A stretch of 64,000 nt of DNA. Source: Actinomadura mexicana (GTDB lineage: Bacteria; Actinomycetota; Actinomycetes; Streptosporangiales; Streptosporangiaceae). The position numbers were made by a program, and so were the translations under genes. Below are positions 37,539 to 45,115 of the stretch, piece after piece. The stretch's first letter is position 1. Every line of letters starts with the position of its first letter. The notes beneath the pieces were generated by a model that was not told the origin of the DNA, did not search any database, and saw nothing but the letters and a program-made list of their open reading frames with translations. The stretch is from positions 62,001 to 126,000 of the forward strand of contig NZ_FZNP01000021.1 in assembly GCF_900188105.1 (NCBI RefSeq), in the 5' to 3' direction.

Positions 37539-38695
37539 ACGACTTGGACCTCTTCTCCGACCCGTACGGCGACGGGCCCCCGCCCGAGGAGACCCGCGGC
37601 CGGCGGGACCAGCGGCGCCGGCGCAAGCGCCAGAAGCGCCGCAGGCGCAGCGGGCGCGCCGCGGCGCTGTTCGCGATGGCGTTCCTCGTGGCCGTGTTCG
37701 GCACCGGCGGCGTCCTCGGGTTCGCGTGGCTCGACAACAAGTGGCACCCGCCGGACTACGAGGGCGAGGGCTCCGGCAAGGTCACCGTCCAGATCAGCGA
37801 CGGCGCGACCGGGTCGGTGATCGGGACGACGCTGCAGCAGCACAAGGTCGTCAAGAGCTCGCAGGCGTTCGTGAAGACCTACAACAAGGAGACCCGCGCC
37901 TCCAGCATCCAGCCGGGCTTCTACCAGATGCGGCTGCAGATGTCCTCGGCCGCGGCGATGGCGCTGCTGCTGGACCCGAAGTCGCGGGCCGGGAACCAGG
38001 TCACGATCCCCGAGGGCCGGCGCGCCGTCGAGGTGTTCGAACTGCTGGCGAAGAAGACCGGGATCTCCGTCAAGGAGTTCCAGGCGGTGGCGAAGCGGCC
38101 GAAGGACCTCGGGCTGCCCGCCTACGCGCGGGGCAAGGTCGAGGGGTACCTGTACCCGGGACGCTACGACCTGGACCCGAACGGCTCGGCGGAGCAGATC
38201 CTCAAGGAGATGGTGGGGCGGTTCAACAAGGAGGCCGGAAGCGTCGACCTCGTCGCCGAGGCGCGCAAGGCGCACCTGAACCCGGCGACGGTCATCACGC
38301 TCGCCAGCCTGGTCCAGGCCGAGGGCGGCAAGCCCAGCGACCTGCCGAAGATCTCCCGGGTCATCTACAACCGGGTGGACAAGGGGATGAAGCTGCAGTT
38401 CGACACCACGGTGCTGTACGCGCTGAACGAGCGGCGGCTCACCGTCACCGAGAAGGACTTGCAGACCGAATCGCCCTACAACACCTACCTGCACGTGGGC
38501 CTGCCGCCCGGCCCGATCTCCAACCCCGGGCCGGACGCGATCGAGGCGGCGCTGGCCCCGGCGGAGGGGACCTGGCTGTACTTCATCGCCACCGACCCGA
38601 CGAACAAGGTCACCAAGTTCGCCACGACGGAGCAGGAGCGGCTGGCGATCGAGAAGGAGTTCCGGGCCTGGCAGAAGGCGCACCCGGGCCAGTGA
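37535..38695 (+). CDS. mltG: Endolytic murein transglycosylase MltG
   Basis: This 386-residue protein starts at ATG 37535 inside the ruvX stop overlap. The cytoplasmic start is extremely basic (RGRRDQRRRRKRQKRRRRSG, about 21-40), then one membrane helix (about 43-66). The extracytoplasmic part includes a LysM-like region and the YceG catalytic domain: VITLASLVQAEGGKPSDLPKISRVIYNRV holds the catalytic glutamate (in AEGG), and LQTESPYNTYLHVGLPPGPISNPG is the family block. It cuts nascent peptidoglycan strands and sets their length. The GTGA overlap leads into aroE. Confidence 0.95.
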   Translation: MNDLDLFSDPYGDGPPPEETRGRRDQRRRRKRQKRRRRSGRAAALFAMAFLVAVFGTGGVLGFAWLDNKWHPPDYEGEGSGKVTVQISDGATGSVIGTTLQQHKVVKSSQAFVKTYNKETRASSIQPGFYQMRLQMSSAAAMALLLDPKSRAGNQVTIPEGRRAVEVFELLAKKTGISVKEFQAVAKRPKDLGLPAYARGKVEGYLYPGRYDLDPNGSAEQILKEMVGRFNKEAGSVDLVAEARKAHLNPATVITLASLVQAEGGKPSDLPKISRVIYNRVDKGMKLQFDTTVLYALNERRLTVTEKDLQTESPYNTYLHVGLPPGPISNPGPDAIEAALAPAEGTWLYFIATDPTNKVTKFATTEQERLAIEKEFRAWQKAHPGQ

Positions 38696-39525
38696 CCGAC
38701 GGGACGGGCCGCCGCGCGGCGGTGCTGGGGTCGCCGATCGCGCATTCGCTCTCGCCGGTGCTGCACCGGGCGGCGTACGCGGCGATGGGGCTGGACGACT
38801 GGTCCTACGACGCGGTCGAGTGCGGCGAGGGCGGTCTGGCCGTGCTGCTGGACGGGCTCGGGCCCGAGTGGGCGGGCCTGTCGCTGACCATGCCGCTCAA
38901 ACGCGTCGCGCTCGGCCTCGTCGACACGGTCTCGGACCTCGCGGCGAAGGTCGGCGGCGCGAACACGATCGTCCTGCGGGACGGGCGGCGGCACGGGGAC
39001 AACACCGACGTGTACGGCATCGAGGCGGCGCTCGCCGAGGCGGGGCTGAAGGCCCCGGCCGAGGCGCTGGTGCTGGGCGGCGGTGCGACGGCCGCGTCCG
39101 CGCTGGCCGCCCTCGCCGGGCTCGGCACGCGCGAGGCCGTCCTCGCGGTGCGGACGCCGGAGCGCGCCGCAGGCGCGGCCGGGGTGGGGGAGCGGTTCGG
39201 GCTCGCGGTCCGGGTCGTGCCGCTCGGTGAGGCGCCCGCGCACCTGCCCGCGGAGCTCGTCGTCTCGACCCTTCCCGGAGGGGCCGCCGACGTGTTCGCC
39301 GAGCCGGTCGCCGAGTCCGGCGCGGCCCTGTTCGACGTCGTCTACGCGCCGTGGCCCACGGCGCTCGCGGCGGCCGTCGACCGCGCGGGCGGCACGGCCG
39401 TCGGCGGTTTCGCGATGCTCCTGCACCAGGCCGTCCGGCAGGTGGCCCTGATGACCGGCCGTGACGACGTGCCGGTGGAGGCGATGCGCGCCGCGGGCGA
39501 GGCGGAGCTGGCCCGCCGCGCCTGA
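38692..39525 (+). CDS. aroE: Shikimate dehydrogenase
   Basis: GTG 38692 in a GTGA overlap gives 277 residues. The substrate-binding segment AAVLGSPIAHSLSPVLHRAAYAAMGL is canonical. LSLTMPLKRVAL carries the catalytic lysine and DNTDVYGI the partner aspartate. LVLGGGATAASALAALA is the NADP-binding glycine loop, and GFAMLLHQAVRQVALMTG ends the fold. It reduces 3-dehydroshikimate. The aroC/aroK/aroB genes that often follow are absent here; an accessory cluster comes next. Confidence 0.94.
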   Translation: MTDGTGRRAAVLGSPIAHSLSPVLHRAAYAAMGLDDWSYDAVECGEGGLAVLLDGLGPEWAGLSLTMPLKRVALGLVDTVSDLAAKVGGANTIVLRDGRRHGDNTDVYGIEAALAEAGLKAPAEALVLGGGATAASALAALAGLGTREAVLAVRTPERAAGAAGVGERFGLAVRVVPLGEAPAHLPAELVVSTLPGGAADVFAEPVAESGAALFDVVYAPWPTALAAAVDRAGGTAVGGFAMLLHQAVRQVALMTGRDDVPVEAMRAAGEAELARRA

Positions 39526-39541
39526 CCCGCCTCAGGGCGGG
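39526..39541. terminator. Small hairpin between aroE and the toroid gene
   Basis: A 6-bp inverted repeat CCCGCC, TCAG, GGCGGG spans the end of both convergent genes. It covers the stop codon of the minus-strand gene. Being short and without T-tail, it is a weak bidirectional terminator candidate. Confidence 0.35.
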
Positions 39542-40920
39542 GCGCGCTGGGCACGGCGCCGCTTCACCGACTCGTCGATGCTGGTGAGGAGGATGGGCAG
39601 GATCACGCTGAGCCAGAAGTCCTTCCAGCCCCACATGCCCGCGGCGACGCCGAGCGCGCTGCCGGCGCACACGAGGCTCAGCAGGAACGCCGCCCAGTGC
39701 CGCCGGGCCAGCCCGACCGGGTCGACGAGGCGGCGGTGCGGGAGGAGGTCGGCCAGCGGGCGCTCCCGTGCGTGGGCGCGCTGCACGACCATCGCGTCCG
39801 GCAGCCAGTGCAGGACGTCGGCGTTCCCGGCGAGCGGGGTCCGGGAGAGGGCGACCAGCGTCTCCAGCCGCCACCACAGGGTCCACAGCGACGTGCGGCC
39901 GCTGCCCGGGTAGCCGTTCCAGCGCGGGTCGGCGACCTCCCCGCGCACCAGCGTCCGGAACGCGCGGGCGACGGTCGGCCCGTGGGGTCCGCGCGGGTCC
40001 CGCAGCAGCGCGGTGAGCGCGATCGGCAGCCCGTAGTGCCACAGGGCGAGCCGCCACACCGGCTCCGGCCCGGTGCCGCGTTCCGCGACGGTGGGCGGCG
40101 AGACGCCGTAGGTCTCGATCCACGTGTGGTCGTCGTCGGGGTCGAAGTGCTCCAGCAGCCAGTCGTAGGCGTCCACCAGCCGCTCGGTCCTCAGGTCCGG
40201 GCGCGCCTCGGCCAGAGTCGCCAGCGCGAACGCGGTGTGCGTGACGGTGGGCCTGGACGCCTGCGTCGGGCCCCAGGCGGGACGGCGCGCGGTCCGGTCC
40301 GCCGTCAGCCACTCCACGCCGCGGTCGACGGCGGGGTCGTAGGGGTTGAGCTGGCTGAGCGCGCGGAGCGCCAGGCACGTCAGCCACACCCGGGACGGGC
40401 AGCCGTGCAGTGAGCCCCATCCGCCGTCGGGGTTCTGGTTGTACAGCAGCCACCGGTAGGCACGCTCCAGGTCGGGGGCGTCCTCGCGCAGGTCGCAGCG
40501 CGCGCGGCCGAGGAAGCGCGCGATCCAGCCGGTCGCCTCGACCACCGGCATGCCGAGGCTGGTCCTGGTGGCCCAGCCGCCGTCGCGCAGCGGGTCGTCG
40601 GACCGGGTCTGCCGGGCGGCGAGGAGTTCCAGGCCGTCGTCGAAGTGCTCGAACGCCCGCCCCGCCTCGGCGAACGCCATCAGCCCGAGAGCGGTGGCGG
40701 TGGTGCCGGGTTCCGGCCGCGCGAGCTCGTGGTACCAGCCTCCGCCGGCGCCGAGCGCGGGGGAGTAGGTGTCGCGCAGGACGTCCAATGACTCGTTCAG
40801 CCGGGCGTCGAGGACGGCCAGGTCGATGACCGGGTCGTCGGCGCCGCGGCGCCAGGCGGCGGAGCGGGCGACGCGGGGCGCGCGGGGCGCACGGGACGGG
40901 AGCGGGGGTGTCTGGTTCAC
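39532..40920 (-). CDS. Membrane-anchored prenyltransferase/squalene-cyclase-like alpha-toroid protein
   Basis: GTG 40920 follows AGAAGGCAAGAAC and gives 462 residues. The core has repeated helical units of the terpene-cyclase/prenyltransferase toroid: GGWYHEL, LRDGGWATRTSLGMPVVEATGWIARFL, YNQNPDGGWGSLHGCPSRVWLTCLALRAL and THTAFALATLAEA. QNPDGGWG resembles a QW motif. Two membrane helices near 415-450 (WAAFLLSLVCAGSALGVAAGMW and WLSVILPILLTSI) and a basic tail end the chain. A DPDDD sequence matches DxDD loosely, but its placement is not proven catalytic. Squalene cyclases are larger, so this is more likely a binding or sensing scaffold. It is divergent from the HIT gene. Confidence 0.85.
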   Translation of the reverse strand: MNQTPPLPSRAPRAPRVARSAAWRRGADDPVIDLAVLDARLNESLDVLRDTYSPALGAGGGWYHELARPEPGTTATALGLMAFAEAGRAFEHFDDGLELLAARQTRSDDPLRDGGWATRTSLGMPVVEATGWIARFLGRARCDLREDAPDLERAYRWLLYNQNPDGGWGSLHGCPSRVWLTCLALRALSQLNPYDPAVDRGVEWLTADRTARRPAWGPTQASRPTVTHTAFALATLAEARPDLRTERLVDAYDWLLEHFDPDDDHTWIETYGVSPPTVAERGTGPEPVWRLALWHYGLPIALTALLRDPRGPHGPTVARAFRTLVRGEVADPRWNGYPGSGRTSLWTLWWRLETLVALSRTPLAGNADVLHWLPDAMVVQRAHARERPLADLLPHRRLVDPVGLARRHWAAFLLSLVCAGSALGVAAGMWGWKDFWLSVILPILLTSIDESVKRRRAQRAPP

Positions 40921-41072
40921 GTTCTTGCCTTCTGCTCTTGTTATTCCCGGCGGGCCAGGGTTTGTACCTCGCGTGTTCCGCGTCTGTATCCGCCGCCGCA
41001 CCGAGCGCGGGCACGCGGCACCGGGCACGCTGGAGGCAGACCGCTCCCACGTTCCGCGATGCTGGAGGTGGC
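40921..41072. other. Divergent intergenic region of the toroid/HIT pair
   Basis: This 152-nt gap must hold the promoters of both the toroid gene (minus) and the HIT gene (plus). It is notably less GC-rich near 40921-40990. I see no convincing -10/-35 pair or palindrome. Confidence 0.4.
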
Positions 41073-41777
41073 TTGGCCGAACCGACCGTCCGGGACGAGC
41101 CTGATCACGACTGCGTCCTGTGCCCCCCGCTGCGGTTCCGCTTCAACGGCATGGCCGGACTGCCCGGCGAGTCGGGCGTGATCGCCGGCGACCGCGACTT
41201 CTTCCTGATCCCGGACGTCGCGCCGCTCGCCGAGGGGCACCTCCTGCTGGTGACGCACCAGCACCACCAGTGCGCCGGAGACTTTCCCGGGCCGATGTGG
41301 GAGCGCGCGCTGCGGTGGCGCGACCGCGTGGCCCGCCTCTACCGGGAGGCGTACGGACCCGGCGGCCTGCTGCTGTTCGAGCACGGATCGGCGAGCAACC
41401 AGGCCGGCGGCGCGTGCATCGACCATGCGCACTGGCACTTCCTCCCCGGCACGACCGGCGTGCGGGCGGTCGTGGAGATGGAGGGGCGCCCAGGCGTCCC
41501 GGCGGACCACGCGACCCTGCGGGCCTTCTACCGCGCCGGCCGCTCCTACCTGCTGATCGAGGAGGAAGGCGCCGCGACCGTCCACCCGGGCGACGGTGTG
41601 CGGAGCCAGCTCCTGCGCTGGGCCGTGGCGGCGGCCGGCCCGAGCCGGACCTGGCGCTGGCAGGAGAGCTTCGGGCTGCCCGCCAGCAGGCGGCGCTTCC
41701 TGCGCACGCTGCGGACGATGCGGGCGGCGGCGGCCGCCCTGCCGGGCACGGATCAGCCTCCCGACAGCCACCAGTAG
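41073..41777 (+). CDS. Divergent HIT-domain protein of the accessory cluster
   Basis: TTG 41073 after GGAGGT gives 234 residues. A CVLCPPLRF cysteine pair, then LIPDVAPLAEGHLLLVTHQHHQCAGDF and ACIDHAHWHFLPG show the HIT triad H-x-H-x-H near residues 123-127. It is longer and more divergent than the AP4A-type HIT protein at 736-1365, with about 70 extra C-terminal residues. HIT proteins hydrolyse or transfer nucleotide monophosphates. The substrate is unknown here. The 3' end overlaps the convergent PfkB gene by 25 bases. Confidence 0.85.
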   Translation: MAEPTVRDEPDHDCVLCPPLRFRFNGMAGLPGESGVIAGDRDFFLIPDVAPLAEGHLLLVTHQHHQCAGDFPGPMWERALRWRDRVARLYREAYGPGGLLLFEHGSASNQAGGACIDHAHWHFLPGTTGVRAVVEMEGRPGVPADHATLRAFYRAGRSYLLIEEEGAATVHPGDGVRSQLLRWAVAAAGPSRTWRWQESFGLPASRRRFLRTLRTMRAAAAALPGTDQPPDSHQ

Positions 41778-42691
41778 AGCTCGCACGAGGTCAGCCGGTC
41801 CCCGAACCCCGCCCGCGGCGCACCGGCGGCGTAGCCGGTGGAGTACGCCACCGGCGACCGTCCCCGCTGGTGGGCGAGCACCCGTTCCAGGGACGTCGGG
41901 CCGAACCGCAGCAGCCACAGCGGACCGCCGCGAACGGCGCGGTCGAGGACCGGCAGCAGATCCCGCGGTTCCCGGCCGCCGCCCGGCGGCGGATGCCCGA
42001 GCAGGCGCGCGAGGGTGTGCGCCTCGGAGACGACGAGGTCCGCCCGCTCCAGGACCGGCATCACGCAGGACGCCGGAAGCCGCGCGTCGATGTCGTGGGG
42101 GACGACGTCGAACGCCACCCGCGTGCCCGCCGCCCGCGCCGCGCGCACCGCCTCGTGGAGCGCCTCCCGGGAGCCGGGGGCCAGCAGCGAGTATCCGTCC
42201 ACGGCCAGCACGTCGGCGTCCTCGATCCCGGCCGCCGCCGCGCGCACGTCCGCCGCGGTGAGCCGCCGGGCGGGCGGCTCGTCCTGGACGACCAGCAGCC
42301 GGACGCCGGGTCCGCCGCCGTCCGCGCCGTCGCGCAGCATCACCGACACGCCGTTCGGGACGCCGGGCTCGACGACGAGGCGGTGGGCCGCGCCGATCCG
42401 GCAGAGCTCGCGGCGGATCACCTCCGTGTAGTCGTCGTCGCCGACCTTGGCCAGCACGCCGACCCGGCGGAAGTAGCCCACCGCGCTGCGGGCGAGGTTC
42501 ACCGCCGTCCCCGCGGCCAGCACACGTGCGGGGGCGTAGCAGAGCCGGTCGGCGTCGAGTTCGGCGAACCGGACGCCCGGCAGGCTCGCGCGCACCTCGA
42601 TCCCCGCGTCCCCGATGACGAAGAGTGCGAAGCGGCGCACGGCGGCGCCGTCGAGGCCCGGCCAGTCGAGGGGCGATCGGAACGGCGCCAT
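41753..42691 (-). CDS. PfkB-family kinase, divergent
   Basis: This 312-residue protein starts at ATG 42691. The ribokinase fold is indicated by AAGTAVNLARSAVGYFRRVGVLAKVGDD (signature 1, normally GGxxxN), DADVLAVDGYSLLAPGSREAL, and RADLVVSEAHTLARLLG. The C-terminal signature, usually DTxGAGD with the catalytic Asp, is altered to AGAPRAGFGD, with Asp298 as the likely base. It ends soon after, so the last helices are short. PfkB proteins phosphorylate sugars or nucleosides. The neighbouring HIT and NUDIX genes suggest a nucleoside-like substrate, which is inference. Confidence 0.85.
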   Translation of the reverse strand: MAPFRSPLDWPGLDGAAVRRFALFVIGDAGIEVRASLPGVRFAELDADRLCYAPARVLAAGTAVNLARSAVGYFRRVGVLAKVGDDDYTEVIRRELCRIGAAHRLVVEPGVPNGVSVMLRDGADGGGPGVRLLVVQDEPPARRLTAADVRAAAAGIEDADVLAVDGYSLLAPGSREALHEAVRAARAAGTRVAFDVVPHDIDARLPASCVMPVLERADLVVSEAHTLARLLGHPPPGGGREPRDLLPVLDRAVRGGPLWLLRFGPTSLERVLAHQRGRSPVAYSTGYAAGAPRAGFGDRLTSCELYWWLSGG

Positions 42692-42700
42692 GTCCCGGAC

Positions 42701-43192
42701 TCAGCCGGCCGGAGGCAGGAAGGCCCGCATCACCGGGCGCAGGCTCGGGATGAGGTCGTATCCACCCGCCTCGCGCAGCGGCACCCAGGCGCACCGGTCG
42801 AGATGGTCGCTGACGTCCTGGTTCTCCAGGGTGGCGTCCAGGGTGACGGGCCGGCAGCGGCGCGCCGCCGCCACCACCCGGATCTGCCCGCCGGGAGTGC
42901 CCTGGTCGGGCATGAACCACTGCCACAGGTGGAACGGAGGACCCGGATCGATCTTCAGGCCGACCTCCTCCCAGACCTCGCGGCGGACGTGGTCGTCCAG
43001 ATCGAGGTCGGCCGCCTCCTCCAGCCGCCCGCCGGGCACCTCCCAGCGGCCCGGGTGGAACGGGTCGGAGGCCGCCTTGCGGACGAGCAGCAGCCGCCCG
43101 CCGGAAACGATGAATGCCTTCTGCGCGAACTGGAGCCGGACGGGCGGCACGGCGGTGAGGGGGCCGGCGGCGCCGGCGTCGACCGAGGGCAT
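42701..43192 (-). CDS. NUDIX-domain protein
   Basis: ATG 43192 behind GGGAGG gives 163 residues. The fold starts FAQKAFIVSGGRLLLVRKAASDPFHPGRWEVPGGRLEE and the catalytic helix is HVRREVWEEVGLKI. Compared with G-x5-E-x7-REUxEExGU, two extra residues (ADLDL region) lie between GGRLEE and RREVWEE, so the box is degenerate in the first half. It may still bind metal. Substrates of the family are nucleoside diphosphate derivatives. It is the upstream gene, nine bases before the PfkB gene, on the same strand. Confidence 0.87.
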   Translation of the reverse strand: MPSVDAGAAGPLTAVPPVRLQFAQKAFIVSGGRLLLVRKAASDPFHPGRWEVPGGRLEEAADLDLDDHVRREVWEEVGLKIDPGPPFHLWQWFMPDQGTPGGQIRVVAAARRCRPVTLDATLENQDVSDHLDRCAWVPLREAGGYDLIPSLRPVMRAFLPPAG

Positions 43193-43432
43193 CGCGAGGA
43201 ACCTCCCTGGTGCCGGCCCCACCGGGCCGTCTCGGCTCCACCGTAACAATCCCGCGGTCCGCTCGCCGAGACGCCCGCCGGGTCAGAACACTCTCACTTC
43301 GCGGTGGGGCGCGCGGGCCCCGGGAATGGCGCCGCGGGACGGCCTGTTGTACGTGACGGCGTACCTCATCCGGACGCTCGTACGGCAAGAGCCCTGCGAG
43401 CCGTCCGGCATGGCGCACCAAGTCCCACCGGG

Positions 43433-43441
43433 TGGTATTCT
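43433..43441 (+). promoter_or_regulatory. Possible extended -10 promoter of infC-rpmI-rplT
   Basis: TGGTATTCT matches the TG-n-TATnnT extended -10 form. The 17-nt upstream position has no -35 match. It would give a leader of about 260 nt before infC. Confidence 0.35.
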
Positions 43442-43619
43442 TGGTGGTCGACCGGCCTTGTGCGTGCGACCTGATGGTGGCGCGTGCCGGGCGCTCAAGC
43501 GGAGGCCACCTCCCACCTGACCGGCTGCAGAGCCGGTGGGTCTCGGTCCGGCGAACGGGCGTTCGGCCCGTCCCGCCGTCGTTCCCGGGCGGCATGCCGT
43601 TCCGGGAGACCGAAGGTGG

Positions 43620-43650
43620 CCCCGTGCGTGAGTCGTACGGGGCTTTTCTC
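43620..43650 (+). promoter_or_regulatory. Attenuator-like hairpin in the infC leader
   Basis: CCCCGTGCG (43620-43628), loop TGAGT, and CGTACGGGG (43634-43642) form a 9-bp stem with one G-U pair, directly followed by CTTTTCTC. That is a terminator shape, yet it lies 60 bases before the infC start and after the probable promoter. This implies control by premature termination. Confidence 0.6.
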
Positions 43651-43709
43651 GTGGAAGCCTCGGGGTACGACCGGTCCAACGAACCTGAGAACGGCCCCAA
43701 GGAGGTCCC

Positions 43710-44258
43710 ATCAGCGCCGAACCGCGTATCAACGACCGCATTCGCGTGCCCGAGGTCCGGCTCGTCGGCCCGAACGGCGAACAGGTGGGCATAGTGCCCA
43801 TCGCCAAGGCCCTCGAACTCGCGCGTGAGTCGGACCTCGACCTCGTCGAGGTGGCGCCCACCGCGCGTCCGCCCGTCGCGAAGCTCATGGACTACGGCAA
43901 GTTCAAGTACGAGTCCGCGATGAAGGCGCGTGAGGCGCGGAAGAACCAGGCGCACACGGTCATCAAGGAGATCAAGCTCCGCCCGAAGATCGACCCGCAC
44001 GACTACGAGACCAAGAAGGGTCACGTGGTGCGGTTCCTGAAGGCCGGGGACAAGGTGAAGGTCACGATCATGTTCCGTGGTCGTGAGCAGTCCCGTCCCG
44101 AGCTCGGTTTCCGGCTGCTGCAGCGGCTCGCCGACGACGTCGAGGAGCTCGGCTTCGTCGAGTCGCGGCCCAAGCAGGACGGCCGAAACATGATCATGGT
44201 GCTCGGTCCGCACAAGAAGAAGACGGCCCGCGGGCAGGAGTCGGAGACCACCGTCTGA
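43710..44258 (+). CDS. infC: Translation initiation factor IF-3 (apparent AUC start)
   Basis: IF-3 binds the 30S subunit and checks start codons. The reading SAEPRINDRIRVPEVRLVGPNGEQVGIVPIAKAL is the standard N-terminus. The only codon in place of a start before SAEPRIND is ATC at 43710, four bases after AAGGAGGT (43699-43706). No ATG, GTG or TTG occurs in frame between that ribosome site and GTG 43746, which would delete the conserved RINDRIRV. I therefore propose an AUC start (182 residues), in line with the non-AUG infC starts known in bacteria. The linker and C-domain (MFRGREQSRPELGFRLLQRLADDV) are normal. Confidence 0.9.
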   Translation: MSAEPRINDRIRVPEVRLVGPNGEQVGIVPIAKALELARESDLDLVEVAPTARPPVAKLMDYGKFKYESAMKAREARKNQAHTVIKEIKLRPKIDPHDYETKKGHVVRFLKAGDKVKVTIMFRGREQSRPELGFRLLQRLADDVEELGFVESRPKQDGRNMIMVLGPHKKKTARGQESETTV

Positions 44259-44439
44259 CGGCCGTTCCGGACCGGCCTCGCGGCGGTCCCCATCGCGACC
44301 TCGCGGCCGAGTGAAGTTGCGGCGTACGTACATTGAAGCCTGACCTGGCGCGTCCACGGAACGCCGTGCGATGCGCCGATCAGGCGCGCCTTCGTGCCGG
44401 TCGGCACGAAGGCCGGGAAAGAGGGAGACGACGGCGACC

Positions 44440-44634
44440 ATGCCGAAGACCAAGACCCACAGCGGTGCCAAGAAGCGCTTCAAGCTGACCGGCACCGGCA
44501 AGGTGATGCGCCGCCGCGCCAACCGCAACCACCTGCTCGAGCACAAGCCGTCCAAGCGGACCCGGCGCCTCGACGGCCCCGCCGTGGTGGCCGACGCCGA
44601 CGCCAAGAACATCAAGAAGCTGCTGCGCAAGTAG
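44440..44634 (+). CDS. rpmI: 50S ribosomal protein L35
   Basis: ATG 44440 gives the full 64-residue L35, MPKTKTHSGAKKRFKLTGTG onwards, basic throughout and ending KNIKKLLRK. It follows infC by 181 nt and precedes rplT, the classic infC-rpmI-rplT arrangement. An in-frame earlier start at 44371 is not conserved. Confidence 0.96.
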   Translation: MPKTKTHSGAKKRFKLTGTGKVMRRRANRNHLLEHKPSKRTRRLDGPAVVADADAKNIKKLLRK

Positions 44635-44703
44635 CGCTCGACCGGGAACATCGCCGACCGGCCGAGGCCAGCATGGCCCCGGCCCCCACGAAGGAGTCAG
44701 CAC

Positions 44704-45081
44704 GTGGCACGCGTGAAGCGGGCGGTCAACGCCGCCAAGAAGCGTCGGGTCGTCCTGGAGCGGTCGAGCGGCTACCGCGGGCAGCGTTCGCGCCTGTACC
44801 GCAAGGCCAAGGAGCAGCAGCTCCACTCGATGACCTACGCCTTCCGGGACCGCAAGGACCGCAAGGGCCAGTTCCGCCGGCTGTGGATCCAGCGGATCAA
44901 CGCCGCCGCCCGCGCCAACGGCATCACCTACAACCGGTTCATCCAGGGCCTGAAGGCCGCCGAGGTCGAGGTCGACCGGCGCATGCTCGCCGAGCTCGCC
45001 GTCAACGACGCCCCGGCGTTCGCCGCCCTGGTCACGATCGCCAAGGACGCGCTGCCGGCCGAGGGTTCGGAGGCCGCCTGA
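44704..45081 (+). CDS. rplT: 50S ribosomal protein L20
   Basis: GTG 44704 after AAGGAG gives 125 residues: ARVKRAVNAAKKRRVVLERSSGYRGQRSRLYRKAKEQ, then AYRDRK-like AFRDRKDRKGQFRRLWIQRINAAARANGITYNRFI. L20 is an early assembly protein of the 50S subunit and in some bacteria represses its own operon. The N-terminal tail is basic as usual. Confidence 0.96.
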   Translation: MARVKRAVNAAKKRRVVLERSSGYRGQRSRLYRKAKEQQLHSMTYAFRDRKDRKGQFRRLWIQRINAAARANGITYNRFIQGLKAAEVEVDRRMLAELAVNDAPAFAALVTIAKDALPAEGSEAA

Positions 45082-45115
45082 GCCGGGTGACCGGCACACG
45101 GGCGATCACAGCGAC

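Larger units (their letters stand above)
43193..43709 (+). other. Long gap holding the infC leader
   Basis: This 517-nt region has no convincing gene. The first part (43193-43430) contains only short palindromes such as GTACG(6 nt)CGTAC. The second part is the leader of the infC operon. An extended -10-like TGGTATTCT occurs at 43433-43441. Downstream is a run of possible stem-loops, then an attenuator-like hairpin at 43620-43650 and the infC Shine-Dalgarno at 43699-43706. Confidence 0.6.

Noticed and set aside
40100..40140. DxDD terpene-cyclase active site in the toroid protein
   Set aside because: The sequence FDPDDDHTW matches the letter pattern, but neighbouring conserved residues of class II cyclases are missing. 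It may be chance in an acidic loop.
43746..44258. GTG 43746 as the infC start
   Set aside because: It would remove the conserved SAEPRINDRIR segment and lacks a ribosome site at normal distance.
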